A stretch of DNA of 64,000 nt from Ferdinandcohnia salidurans. Lineage in GTDB: Bacteria > Bacillota > Bacilli > Bacillales > Bacillaceae_L. A program made the position numbers and the translations under genes. The stretch is from positions 105,451 to 169,450 of the forward strand of contig NZ_JBHUEK010000008.1 of NCBI RefSeq assembly GCF_042680725.1, in the 5' to 3' direction. The notes beneath the pieces were generated by a model. The model did no database searches. It saw only the letters and a program-made list of their open reading frames with translations, and was not told where the DNA came from. Shown here piece after piece: positions 50,795 to 60,800 of the stretch (positions are counted from its first letter, which is position 1; every line of letters starts with the position of its first letter).

Positions 50795-51655
50795 TCATTC
50801 ATTGAAAGAAGATTTCTTGTTTCCTTCTTTTACTTGCAAGCTAATATCAAGGGCTTTTACAGAATGGGTTAAAAATCCTAATGATATATACTGGACACCG
50901 GTACCAGAATAGGTGGCTAAATTATCTAAAGTTATTCCGCCAGAGGCTTCGGTGATGATTCCCTTTGGTACTAACTTTGTGAATTCTTTCACTTCTTCAG
51001 GGCTACGATTATCAAACATGATCACATCTGCTCCAGCTTCCACAGCTTCCAAAACTTCTTCTTTGCTTTCCGTTTCAACTTCAATCTTTACCATATGGCC
51101 AATTTTTTCGCGTACCGCTTTAACCGCTTTTGTAATCGAACCGCAATAGGCGATATGGTTATCCTTAATCATGACTCCATCATAGAGCCCAAAACGGTGA
51201 TTTTTGCCACCACCCGTTACAACTGCATACTTATCAAGCATGCGAAGTCCTGGAATGGTTTTTCTAGTATCACAAATTCGAATGGAAGCATCGTTTAAAG
51301 CTTCTACACATCTGTTTGTAACTGTTGCAATTCCACTCATTCGCTGGATAAGATTCAAAATCACTCTTTCACCAGTGAGTAGGTTGGAAGTCGGTCCACT
51401 TACAGTTGCGATAGTATCGCCAGCGGATACACGATCTCCGTCTGAAAAACGAAGCTCGATTTCAATGGTTGAATCTAACAGGTGATAGGCTTCTTTAATA
51501 ATGGCTAATCCAGAAATAATACCGTCTTCTTTAGCAATAAACACGCCTTGGCTTGTTTGTTCAATAGGGAATATCGTTTGACTTGTTACATCCAGTTCAC
51601 CAATATCTTCAAGTAAAAACTCCTGTAACATTTTACGCAATTTTAATAGATTCAT
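50795..51655 (-). CDS. nadC: Nicotinate-nucleotide pyrophosphorylase (quinolinate phosphoribosyltransferase)
   Basis: 286 aa. Converts quinolinate and PRPP to nicotinate mononucleotide. Active-site landmarks: DTRKTIPGLRMLDKYAV (about 138-154), the GGGKNHRFGLYDGVMIKDNH segment, EVETESKEE and the MFDNRSPEEV C-terminal motif. Unusually it is not beside nadA/nadB; it heads an operon with a TRAP transporter, which would supply quinolinate from outside. A paralogue of a nadABC-located copy is possible. ATG 51655 after AGGAGGC. Confidence 0.9.
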   Translation of the reverse strand: MNLLKLRKMLQEFLLEDIGELDVTSQTIFPIEQTSQGVFIAKEDGIISGLAIIKEAYHLLDSTIEIELRFSDGDRVSAGDTIATVSGPTSNLLTGERVILNLIQRMSGIATVTNRCVEALNDASIRICDTRKTIPGLRMLDKYAVVTGGGKNHRFGLYDGVMIKDNHIAYCGSITKAVKAVREKIGHMVKIEVETESKEEVLEAVEAGADVIMFDNRSPEEVKEFTKLVPKGIITEASGGITLDNLATYSGTGVQYISLGFLTHSVKALDISLQVKEGNKKSSFNE

Positions 51656-51752
51656 AGTTTGCCTCCTAGGATAAATAAGTTTGATAATAATTTCACAAAC
51701 TTAGGTAGATTTCTTTTGGGCTTAACGAAGTTTAAGTGACACGACTGAAAAT

Positions 51753-51772
51753 ACAAGTGTCTTGTCATCTAT
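51753..51772. promoter_or_regulatory. Candidate NiaR (YrxA) operator upstream of nadC
   Basis: ACAAGTGTCTTGTCATCTAT resembles, from memory, the niacin-responsive NiaR box with its GTGTCTTG-ACA core. It lies about 100 bases upstream of nadC; imperfect dyad symmetry (about 14 of 24 positions). Confidence 0.4.
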
Positions 51773-51850
51773 ATTTACACATTAACAGCTGAATTTCAAT
51801 AGTCTCAATAAATAATTTTTTGAGCTAAGGATATGCACAATGGGGGAGGT

Positions 51851-51905
51851 TAAGAAAGAAAAAGGCACCACTGGGAGAGAAACATACTCTCCAGTGGTGC
51901 CTTTT
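51851..51905 (-). terminator. Terminator of ampS
   Basis: Leftward AAAAGGCACCACTGGAGAG / CTCTCCCAGTGGTGCCTTTTT with a long U tail; one of the strongest hairpins in the window. Confidence 0.95.
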
Positions 51906-51921
51906 GTCGACTAGTACGAGA

Positions 51922-53154
51922 TTAGAATGCCCAGTTCCCATTACGGAAGACGGGTTCGATGGTGCCATCAGCTGTGATTCCGTCGATGTCCATTTCACCT
52001 GAGCCGACCATAAAGTCAACATGTGTGATACTTGAGTTTGCCCCTTTTTTTACAAGCTCTTCACGCGACATTGTTTTACCACCTTCAATACAGAAAGCAT
52101 AAGCGTTTCCGATCGCAAAGTGATTGGATGCATTTTCATCAAAAAGGGTATTGTAGAATAGAATTTTTGATTGTGAAATAGGTGAACTATGTGGAACTAA
52201 TGCAACCTCACCTAAATAGTGACTGCCTTCGTCTGTTTCCACAAGGCGTTTAAGTGTATCTTCACCTGTTTCAGCCTTTACATCCACGATTCGTCCATTT
52301 TCAAACGTTAACGTAAAGTGATCAATTAAGCTTCCCCCGTAATTGAGTGGCTTCGTGCTGCTTATATACCCATTTACACCTTCTTTTGCGGGAACGGTGA
52401 AGACCTCTTCAGTTGGCATATTGGCTACGAATTGAATATTCTTTTCGTTTTCACCACCACCGCCAATCCAAACGTGACCCTCAGGAAGTTCTACCGTCAA
52501 TTCAGTTCCAGGTGCTGTATAATGCAATCTTTTATATTTTTTCTTGTTTAAGTATTCAACCTTTGCATGCAAAGTTGCATTGTGATCCTTCCATGCTTGT
52601 ACAGGATTTTCTGTGTCGACACGAGTTGCTTGGAAAATCGCTTCCCATAACTTTTCAACTTGTTCTTCAGATGAGAGATTTGGGAATACTTTTTCTGCCC
52701 AGCTTTCTGATGGCACAGCAATAACGGACCAGCTTACTTTATCTGCTTGTGAATAATTCCGATATTTTTCCAGTGCTTGCCCAGCCGTTTTATTTGCATT
52801 GGCAATGCGCTCTGGATTGACGCCTTTCAGTAAATCTGGATTTGATGAAATAATGGACAAAAAGGCAGCTCCGTTTTCTGCGAGTTCTTCCATTCCTTTT
52901 GCCTTCCACATTGGGTAATCCAGGAATGCTTCATCTGGTGCAAGATCGAAGCGGGTGCGTGTAATTTCATCATCATTCCACTCCACATATACATTTCTTG
53001 CTCCAACCTCATAAGCTTTTTTTACAACTTTTCTAACATATTCGACAGCTGAAATAGGTGCATTAATAAGTAGGTTTTGTCCTTGTTGAACATTAACACC
53101 AACACGAACAGCTAAGTCAGCATATTTTTCTAGCATTTGTTCGAACGTACTCAT
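51922..53154 (-). CDS. ampS: M29 aminopeptidase AmpS/PepS
   Basis: 410 aa, the standard length. The M29 metal motifs are recognisable: LPEGHVWIGGG-like strand (about 220-230), NMPTEEVF with the catalytic Glu pair (about 238-245), and the C-terminal HFAIGNAY and THVDFMVGSGEMDIDG. Cleaves N-terminal residues from peptides in the cytosol. Map position close to ykpA agrees with B. subtilis. ATG 53154 follows AAGGAGAAT. Confidence 0.92.
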   Translation of the reverse strand: MSTFEQMLEKYADLAVRVGVNVQQGQNLLINAPISAVEYVRKVVKKAYEVGARNVYVEWNDDEITRTRFDLAPDEAFLDYPMWKAKGMEELAENGAAFLSIISSNPDLLKGVNPERIANANKTAGQALEKYRNYSQADKVSWSVIAVPSESWAEKVFPNLSSEEQVEKLWEAIFQATRVDTENPVQAWKDHNATLHAKVEYLNKKKYKRLHYTAPGTELTVELPEGHVWIGGGGENEKNIQFVANMPTEEVFTVPAKEGVNGYISSTKPLNYGGSLIDHFTLTFENGRIVDVKAETGEDTLKRLVETDEGSHYLGEVALVPHSSPISQSKILFYNTLFDENASNHFAIGNAYAFCIEGGKTMSREELVKKGANSSITHVDFMVGSGEMDIDGITADGTIEPVFRNGNWAF

Positions 53155-53271
53155 ATGTATTCTCCTTTGTGACGTGCTATTAACCTAACACGAGTGTGGG
53201 TATTTCTTTTTTAGTGTAACAGATACAATATCAACCACGAAATACATTTTTTTCAAAATTAGGTGAATGTG

Positions 53272-53349
53272 TGGACCAGAGGGACGGTTCTCTTGGTTCC
53301 TTTGGAAGTCTTGCTAGATTAAGGGACCACAAGAACCGTCCCCATGGTT
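53272..53349 (+). repeat. REP-like palindromic element, copy 1
   Basis: Arms GGGACGGTTCTCTTGGTTCC (53281-53300) and GGGACCACAAGAACCGTCCC (53323-53342), preceded by GGACCAGA. Near-identical to copy 3. Between ampS and the DUF1648 gene. Confidence 0.9.
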
Positions 53350-53384
53350 ATACATGGAATTATTGTCATAAAGTGAAACCCTTG

Positions 53385-53431
53385 CCACTCCTTCTTCGTA
53401 TAAAAAAGTATGAGGAAGGAGTGGTTTTTTT
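53385..53431 (+). promoter_or_regulatory. Terminator-like hairpin containing the DUF1648 ribosome site
   Basis: CCACTCCTTC (53385-53394) and GAAGGAGTGG (53415-53424) form a stem (longer with wobble pairs) followed by T7 and then directly ATG 53432. The AGGAG ribosome site is in the 3' arm. Either a leader attenuator for the gene or a terminator of an unknown upstream transcript. Confidence 0.7.
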
Positions 53432-53926
53432 ATGTCCGACAAACCAGTGCTAAAACTCCCCAAAACGTTTTCTGAAAGAATAATAGAAACGCTATCTATT
53501 TTATTTTTAGTGGGTATTTATGTTTATATCATTGTAAGTTGGGGTGAAATCCCGGATCGAGTACCTACCCATTTTAATATCTCCGGCGAGCCCGATAGCT
53601 GGGGCGGAAAAGGGAGTGTTCTCATCCTCCCAATTGTCGCAACCTTTCTATTCAAGACCTTGTTTATCTTGAGTAAGTTTCCGCATATTCATAATTACCC
53701 TGTTGAGGTGACACCCGAAAACGCAGAAGCCATTTATAGAGCCTCTCGAAAAATGTTGATTGTGATGAATTTCCTTCTTACGATTTTCCTAGCGATTGGT
53801 GCATTGGAAATGATTAACGTCGCCCAAGGAAAAGAAGGTCTAGGTATGTGGTACATGATTGGGTTTTTTGTGTCTCTTTTTGGGACAATGGGGTATTATA
53901 TGTACAAGATGTTTAAAATAAGGTAA
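53432..53926 (+). CDS. DUF1648 membrane protein (SdpI-like N-terminal domain)
   Basis: 164 aa with four membrane helices (about 20-38, 64-83, 105-125, 137-157). The loop WGEIPDRVPTHFNISGEPDSWGGKGS (about 37-62) is the DUF1648 signature found at the N-terminus of SdpI immunity proteins. It lacks the later SdpI helices, so immunity is not implied. Its ribosome site lies in a terminator-like hairpin, and REP-like copies flank it on both sides. Confidence 0.8.
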   Translation: MSDKPVLKLPKTFSERIIETLSILFLVGIYVYIIVSWGEIPDRVPTHFNISGEPDSWGGKGSVLILPIVATFLFKTLFILSKFPHIHNYPVEVTPENAEAIYRASRKMLIVMNFLLTIFLAIGALEMINVAQGKEGLGMWYMIGFFVSLFGTMGYYMYKMFKIR

Positions 53927-53989
53927 GTGACCAGAGGGACGGTTCTCTCGGTTCCATATAGGGACCAAGAGAACCGTCCCCGCGGTACC
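53927..53989 (+). repeat. REP-like palindromic element, copy 2 (short loop)
   Basis: GGGACGGTTCTCTCGGTTCC (53936-53955) / GGGACCAAGAGAACCGTCCC (53961-53980) with a 5-base loop, a deletion of the longer loop in copies 1 and 3. Starts at the DUF1648 stop codon. Confidence 0.9.
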
Positions 53990-54016
53990 AAATTACATAA
54001 AAGGTAGGAAATAAAG

Positions 54017-54706
54017 ATGTTACTTGAAATTATTGTACAAGATGCAGTAGATGCAAGAATGGCCGAAGAATATGGTGCAAATCGTTTAGAATTAGTAACG
54101 GCAATGACAGAAGGAGGGTTAACACCTTCATATGGAATAATAAAGGATGTTGTCCAAGCGGTCTCCATTCCGGTTCATGTTATGATTCGTCCACATGGGT
54201 ACTCGTTTACATATTCCGAGGACGACAAGCGAGTGATTTTGGAAGATATAAAGGTTTGTAAGGACCTTGGTGCCACAGGAATTGTATTTGGTTCTTTAAC
54301 GGAAAGCAGAGAAATAGATGAAGCCTTTCTTGAAAAAGTGATTGCGGCAGCGGATGGAATGAAGATTACCTTCCACCGTGCAATTGATGAAGCAAAGGAT
54401 ATTATCGAAGCTTATAAAACCCTTCAAAAATACAGTGATTCTATCCAAACGGTGTTAACCTCGGGAGGAGCACCAAAGGCGTTAGAAGGTGTAGAAAATC
54501 TTAAGAAAATGCTTGCGTTAGCAAGCGAAAAGCCATCACCGGTCGTTATGCCAGGCTCAGGCTTATCACATAACAATATTGTAGAACTTCATGAAAAAGT
54601 TCATGCAACCGAATACCATTTCGGATCTGCGGTTCGAATAAATGGGAAGTTTAGCGAACCAATAAATGGGAATACTATTAAAACGATAAAAGAATTACTG
54701 AGTTAA
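54017..54706 (+). CDS. cutC: CutC copper-homeostasis family protein
   Basis: 229 aa TIM-barrel protein with the CutC pattern: EIIVQDAVDARMAEEYGANRLEL at the N-terminus, GGLTPSYG, HVMIRPHGYSF (about 54-64), GATGIVFG, TFHRAIDE and TSGGAP. The conserved residues of the presumed active site are all present. The copper role comes from E. coli genetics and is not established biochemically. ATG follows AAAGGTAGG. Flanked by REP-like copies 2 and 3. Confidence 0.92.
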   Translation: MLLEIIVQDAVDARMAEEYGANRLELVTAMTEGGLTPSYGIIKDVVQAVSIPVHVMIRPHGYSFTYSEDDKRVILEDIKVCKDLGATGIVFGSLTESREIDEAFLEKVIAAADGMKITFHRAIDEAKDIIEAYKTLQKYSDSIQTVLTSGGAPKALEGVENLKKMLALASEKPSPVVMPGSGLSHNNIVELHEKVHATEYHFGSAVRINGKFSEPINGNTIKTIKELLS

Positions 54707-54710
54707 TACA

Positions 54711-54750
54711 ACAAGGATGTCCTAATGAAGATTTGGACGTCCTTTTATTT
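54711..54750 (+). terminator. Terminator of cutC
   Basis: AAGGATGTCC / GGACGTCCTT with one wobble, followed by TTATTTT. Confidence 0.85.
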
Positions 54751-54766
54751 TGGCTAAAAGAAAGGA

Positions 54767-54846
54767 GGACCAGAGGGACGGTTCTCTTGGTTCCTTCGGA
54801 AGTCGTGATTGACTAAGGGACCACAAGAACCGTCCCCATGGTTCCG
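54767..54846 (+). repeat. REP-like palindromic element, copy 3
   Basis: GGGACGGTTCTCTTGGTTCC (54775-54794) / GGGACCACAAGAACCGTCCC (54817-54836). Same orientation and loop as copy 1, differing at a few loop bases. Directly before the AddB-like gene's ribosome site. Confidence 0.9.
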
Positions 54847-54879
54847 TAGTGTTAATCATTAAAATGGAGAGTGAAAACC

Positions 54880-57816
54880 TTGGAAGTTCTCATTAAACAC
54901 CTCGAAGCGATATGCAAAGAGCATTTTTTAACAGAAAAAATCTTACTTGTGGATTCTTATATGATTGGCGAACAAATACTAAGGCAATTTACTCAAAATA
55001 ATCATTATGCCGTGAATATAAAAATCAAAACTGTTAAGGATCTTGCACTTGATGCTCAGTCTACCGAAGAAAAACAACTCATCAGTGATGCACTTGGAAC
55101 TCATTTTATGTATTCCCTACTGTCAGAGCAAAAGATGGATTTTCGGTATTTTCATGAGGTTGAAATCACGCCGACCTTAAGCCAAAGGTTGTACCAAACA
55201 GTAAAACTATTGCGTCAGGCTGGCTTCACAAGTAGCTCAGTTTCTAGGGAAGATTTTGTCTCAAAGGCAAAAGGCGAAGATATGATAGGTATTTTAGCGT
55301 CTTATGAAGAGCTACTTCATAAAAATAAAATGATTGATGAAGCTGAGCTTTTTAGGAGTGCTCTAGGAAAATATCACTCTAGAAACCAAGTCTTCATTTT
55401 TCAAAGCAACCTTAGGTTAACTTACCTACAAGTAGAATTTTTAAAAAGTATCCTTCCAACAAATTACTTTCATTTACCGATGGAAGCAGTACGAGGTATG
55501 GAGATACCTGAAGGCTCTTCTTTTTCAAAGGTTGTTTTCGGTGGCGAAACACCATTGAGCTACCTTTTTGATGTAGAACATAGCCAAACAACGGTACCGA
55601 CACTTTCCCTATTTTCAGCGAAAACGGAGGATATGGAGCTAAAGGAAGTACTATTTCGTATGAAGGAAAGAGGAAACAGGTTTGATGAGGCGGTAATCTT
55701 TTACACAGCAAGTTCGAAATACATTACCGCGATGTATCATTTAGCGGAACGAATGCAACTGCCTGTGACATACGGTGAGGGGATTCCGATTGGTTTTACG
55801 CGTCCTGGTAAGTTCGTGGCAGGCATTCTCGCTTGGATGAAAGAATTTTATAGTGTGCGAGTTTTCTTGGACCTTCTTCAGGAAAATTTAATGGATTTAG
55901 GAGAAGACGCACCGTCAAAAGCTAGAACCGCAAACTTGCTGCGGGATGCTCATATTGGTTGGGGGAAAGAGCGCTATCTTTCACAAATCCATGCCAAAAT
56001 TAATCAACAAAACGCTTCAGAGGATCGAATGCAGCATTATCAATGGCTTTTAAAATGGTTTTCGTCTGTGTTCAAACAAACACCTACAAACCAACCCGAC
56101 GGAACCATTGTCTATCGTGATCTACTAAAAACGATTAAGTACTTTCTGCAAAACTATTGTAAAGTTTCTTCCGCATTTGACCAACTAGCGAAAGAGACAT
56201 TACTAGAACGAATCGAAGACTTGTTGCCATATGCAAATGAAGCCTTATTTGAAGTATATCAAAAATTTGAGGAAGATTTTCTATCCATTCAAATTGGCCA
56301 GTCCCGACCAAAGCCTGGCTATTTACATATTTCGTCCTATAAAAATGGTATCTATGTAAATCGTAAGCATGTATTTCTTGTTGGAATGGACAATCAGCGG
56401 TTTCCAGGGAAGTCAGGGGAGGACCCAATATTGCTTGACATAGAACGTGAGAAATTGGGCAGATTCCTTCCGTTAGAAAAGGACAAGTCGAAACGCAATC
56501 ATTATTTCATTTTACAGCTTTTAGCCTCAGCTGCGAACCATGAGATTACCGTAAGCTACTGCAGGTTTAACATAAATGAAAACCGAGTTATATCACCTGC
56601 CTATTTGCTTTTACAATGCTACCGCATTCAATCAGGCGATTTTTCGGCAGATTTTACAACTCTACAAAAGAATGTTCCAAGTGTGGATAAAAAGCACATA
56701 GTAGATAGAGAAGATTGGTGGACTTACCACATCTCAAACGAGCAAAACAATCCGTTCACGGAATCGGTTTTATCAGGATTTTCAAATATTGAAAGAGGGC
56801 TTCATGCTGAAACAATGAGGCAGGATCCTGCCTTTACCGTGTATGAAGGAAAAATCGAAAGTGATACGACAGGGTTTGATCCTCGTAAAAACCAAGAGAT
56901 TACGATTTCTGCTGGGAAACTTGAAAAAATTGCGAAATGCCCATATGCCTATTTTTTAGAAAATGTATTGCGACTAAAGGTAAATGAGGATATTTCCTAT
57001 GACCCGAACCGATGGCTGGACGCAAAAACGAGGGGAAGCTTGCTACACGAAATTTTTGAAAAATTTTATAAAGAAATCAAGGCTCGTAAGGAAAGACCTT
57101 CCTTCGAAAAACATATCCACCTGCTATCTAAAATAGCAAAAGATGGGTTGGAAGTCATAAAAACACTCGTTCCACCACCAAATGCACGAACGGAAAGACT
57201 AGAAACGGAGGAAATCATCGAGTCATGTGAAACCTTTTTGAGGATCGAAGAAGAAAATAATGAGTTAGGGGAACCTTTGTATTTTGAATATTCCTTTGGA
57301 GAAGATGCACCAGCAGTGATTGAGCTTCCGTCAGGAAAAGTTCATGTTAGGGGAATCATTGATAGAGTCGATCAGTTACCTGATGGTTCTTACCATATTA
57401 TTGATTATAAAACGGGAAGTAGTTGGGGCTATAAGACACAAGAGTTTTTTAAAGGGGGAAGACAGCTCCAACATCTCCTCTACACACTTGCCATTGAAGC
57501 CCATTTAGGAATGGATGATGGAGCGGTGAAAAAGAGCTCTTATTTATTTCCAACGAGAAAGGGAGCAGGGGAACGCTTTGAACGAGAGCAGGAAGAAACG
57601 ACCCGTACAAATGGAAAGGACATTTTAGACAAGCTTCTTTCGATTGTGGAGCATGGACATTTCACGATGACAGATGATGAGAATGAATGCAAATTCTGTG
57701 AGTTTAAACAAATATGCAGACGTTCCACATATGACAAAGAAACATTGAAACAAAAACAACAAGACGAAACGGCTAAGGGATTAACAAGTTTTAAGGGGGT
57801 GCGTGCCTATGACTAA
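54880..57816 (+). CDS. AddB-like nuclease subunit with Fe-S cluster motif
   Basis: 978 aa from TTG at 54880 (GGAGAG eight bases upstream; GTG 54871 overlaps it). N-terminal two-thirds is an inactivated UvrD-type helicase: no Walker A at the start (EKILLVDSYMIGEQILRQF instead), but later a RKHVFLVGMDNQRFPG helicase-C strand. C-terminal PD-(D/E)XK nuclease: GIIDRVD with Asp828 and IIDYKTG with Asp842-Lys844. Cys687, Cys937, Cys940 and Cys946 reproduce the AddB iron-sulphur pattern (C...CxxCx5C). It overlaps the AddA-like gene by 8 bases, so the two are made as a complex. About 190 residues shorter than canonical AddB. Confidence 0.85.
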   Translation: MEVLIKHLEAICKEHFLTEKILLVDSYMIGEQILRQFTQNNHYAVNIKIKTVKDLALDAQSTEEKQLISDALGTHFMYSLLSEQKMDFRYFHEVEITPTLSQRLYQTVKLLRQAGFTSSSVSREDFVSKAKGEDMIGILASYEELLHKNKMIDEAELFRSALGKYHSRNQVFIFQSNLRLTYLQVEFLKSILPTNYFHLPMEAVRGMEIPEGSSFSKVVFGGETPLSYLFDVEHSQTTVPTLSLFSAKTEDMELKEVLFRMKERGNRFDEAVIFYTASSKYITAMYHLAERMQLPVTYGEGIPIGFTRPGKFVAGILAWMKEFYSVRVFLDLLQENLMDLGEDAPSKARTANLLRDAHIGWGKERYLSQIHAKINQQNASEDRMQHYQWLLKWFSSVFKQTPTNQPDGTIVYRDLLKTIKYFLQNYCKVSSAFDQLAKETLLERIEDLLPYANEALFEVYQKFEEDFLSIQIGQSRPKPGYLHISSYKNGIYVNRKHVFLVGMDNQRFPGKSGEDPILLDIEREKLGRFLPLEKDKSKRNHYFILQLLASAANHEITVSYCRFNINENRVISPAYLLLQCYRIQSGDFSADFTTLQKNVPSVDKKHIVDREDWWTYHISNEQNNPFTESVLSGFSNIERGLHAETMRQDPAFTVYEGKIESDTTGFDPRKNQEITISAGKLEKIAKCPYAYFLENVLRLKVNEDISYDPNRWLDAKTRGSLLHEIFEKFYKEIKARKERPSFEKHIHLLSKIAKDGLEVIKTLVPPPNARTERLETEEIIESCETFLRIEEENNELGEPLYFEYSFGEDAPAVIELPSGKVHVRGIIDRVDQLPDGSYHIIDYKTGSSWGYKTQEFFKGGRQLQHLLYTLAIEAHLGMDDGAVKKSSYLFPTRKGAGERFEREQEETTRTNGKDILDKLLSIVEHGHFTMTDDENECKFCEFKQICRRSTYDKETLKQKQQDETAKGLTSFKGVRAYD

Positions 57817-60800
57817 GGTAATTGTCGATCAAGAGGCTCGAGATAAGATTACAACTGTATTGAATCAAAACTTTCTCGTAGAAGCTGGAGCGGGTTCGGG
57901 GAAAACGACGAGCCTAGTTGATCGAATGGTCAATCTAATATATACAGGCACAGCGAAAATAGATGAGGTTGTCGCGATCACATTTACAAAAAAGGCAGCA
58001 GACGAGCTTAAAACACGATTCTTAACCGTTCTCGAAAAAAAGTGTAAAGAAGAATCAGACCCAGACGTAAAATTTTTGCTGGAGGAAGCATTGCAAAATA
58101 TTGAACAATCCTTTATCGGCACAGTTCATTCCTTTTGTGCTCGATTACTACGAGAAAGGCCAGTTGAAGCGGGTCTTGATGTTCATTTTAAGGAACTTGA
58201 AGATTCAGAAGATGAAAAAATGGCTGAGGCTGCATGGCTTGTTTACAGAAATAAGCTGGAACAAGATAACCCACAGAAAGCGAAAATGATGAAGGTACTT
58301 GCGATTGAGGAACAAGATTTATCAGACCGCTTCCGTACTATGAAAAATTATCCAGATGTTCAGTGGGCAAGTGATGCAGTGGAGAAACCAAATCTTGATG
58401 ATGTGTTTCGTCGTTTCATGTCACTTTTAAAAGAAGCAAGTCGTTGCATACCAAAAGATAATCCAAAGGGACCTGACAAACTCCAGGAAGCCATTGAAAA
58501 ATCACTCCGTCAAGTAAGATTCAATAGCATTACGGACTCACTAATGATTACCATTTTTCGATTGTTTGATAAAAACGTTAAGGCTACGCAGAACCGATGG
58601 ACTTCAAAAGAAGTTGCTAAGGAATATGAAACTCGAATTACCGATTTTTTCGAGACGCAAATTAAGCCATTGCTGATTAGTTGGAGTGAATATTGTCATC
58701 CATTTGTCATTGACTTATTTAAAGAAGCTCTAAAAGAATTTGAAAAAATAAAACAAGAACGCTCATTGATGAATTTTCAAGATTTATTGATGAAAACAGC
58801 AGCCCTTTTGAAGGACAATTCAGAAGTGCGCACGTATTTTCAGCAGAAATACAAAAGGTTGCTTGTTGACGAGTTTCAGGATACGGATCCGATTCAAGCG
58901 GAAATAATGTTTTATTTAACAGGAGACGATGTTTCGGAAAGAAATTGGACAAAGTGTAAACCACGTCCTGGCTCCCTTTTTGTTGTGGGAGACCCAAAGC
59001 AAGCAATCTACCGTTTCCGACGTGCCGATATTGATATTTACAATCTAGTGAAGGAACTGATTGAAGCTCATGATGGTGAAGTTCTCCAGTTAATAATGAA
59101 TTTCAGAACGGTTGATACTGTAACAAGCTTACTAAATGGCGTTTTTCAAGAGCATCTACCCGAAAAAGAAACAGTCCATCAGGCCGCCTACCGTCCACTA
59201 CATTCCTATAAAGAAGCAGGTAGTTCTGATTTAGAGGGGATTAAGAGACTTGTATTATCGGATGATTTTGCAAAAAACAAAACGACGACGCTTGATGAAG
59301 ATGCACGGTGTATAACCGGATATATTCAAAAATTAATCAATGATGGTCATGAGCCAGGTGAATTCATGATTTTAACCCGTCAAAAAGAGGGCATTGATGT
59401 TTACGCGCGCGTTTTGGAGGGAGCAGGAATTCCTGTGAGTGTCAGCGGGGAAATGGAAATCGGAACAATTCCCGAATTCATGGATCTACTATGTCTTCTC
59501 GATGCTCTTGTGGATACGACGGATCAAATCGCCTTTGTTGCCGCACTTCGAAGTGTCTGGTTTGGTATCAGTGATGAGGAATTATTCCAATGGAGGCAGG
59601 CGGGAGGAGGGTTTTCGTTATATGCGGAAACTCCGGACAATTTGAATGGAGTAACGAAACAGCATTTTCATGATGCACTCTCAAAGCTACGGCAATATAC
59701 CAAATGGAAAACGACCTTTTCACCGCTAGTTGCAATTGTGAAAATAGTGGAGGATATCGGTTTATACCCATTATTCGCCGTTAAAACCTATGGTAAGAGG
59801 GAAATGACAAATCTCATCCAAATCCTTGAAGCACTGAGGGTAAAAGAGGAAGACGAGGCATTAACCTTTAGACAAGCTGTTCAGTTTGTAAAAACGCAAA
59901 TTGAGGAAAAAACAAATGTTATCAGTCTTGAGGAAGACGATAATGCGGTACGAATCATGAATGTTCATAAAGCAAAAGGCTTGGAGGCTTCAATTGTTTT
60001 CTTAGCTCATCCGGGTAAAAAGCCTGAAATTCGCAATAAAATATGGTCCCATATCAAACGTGAAGACCAAGGCGCAACAGGGTACTTTATGTTTGGAAGA
60101 AAGCATGGTCAAACGACGAAACCTGTTGCACAACCCCTGTTTTGGGAGGAACACCTTGACGAGGAGGAAGCATACTTGCTAGCTGAAGAAATTCGCGTTC
60201 TGTATGTTGCTGCTACTAGGGCTGAGAAAGCCATGATCATTAGTACATTTGAGTCTAAAAACACGAAAAATCCGTGGAGTCTTCTTTTAGATGGCCTACC
60301 TAGGCTCGAGGATATCGATATCCCAGAAGTGATAATGGATGAAAAAGAAACAAAGGGAAATTACTCAACTCAAGATGATTACAGAACTGAAACACAAGGA
60401 TTACTTGATTGGATCGAGGACCGAAAACAACCTTCCTATGCGACATTTAGTCCTTCCGAAGAAAAGCAAGATATCTTCACACTTGGAATTGAACGTGAGG
60501 AGGGTGGGGGATTGGCATGGGGAACTGCGATTCACGAGGTTTTTGAGAGGGTCGTCAAAGGTGATCAAGAAGCGGAAACCGTTGTTGTATCGGCGTTAAA
60601 AAAACATGAAATCTCTTTAGGACGTATGGAAGAAGTCGCACAAGCTGTGGAACGTTTTAAACAATCGACAATTTGGGCAGAGCTTCAAATTGCCGATCAA
60701 GTTTTAACAGAAGTTCCTTTCACTATTCAAGTCGATGCGAAAGATCCTTTGTATGAGTATGTTGAAAAAGGAGACAAGGCTGAGATTGTTTTTGTAAATG

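Noticed and set aside
53271..53453. 60-aa rightward frame
   Set aside because: It covers REP-like copy 1 and the hairpin before the DUF1648 gene and has no ribosome site.
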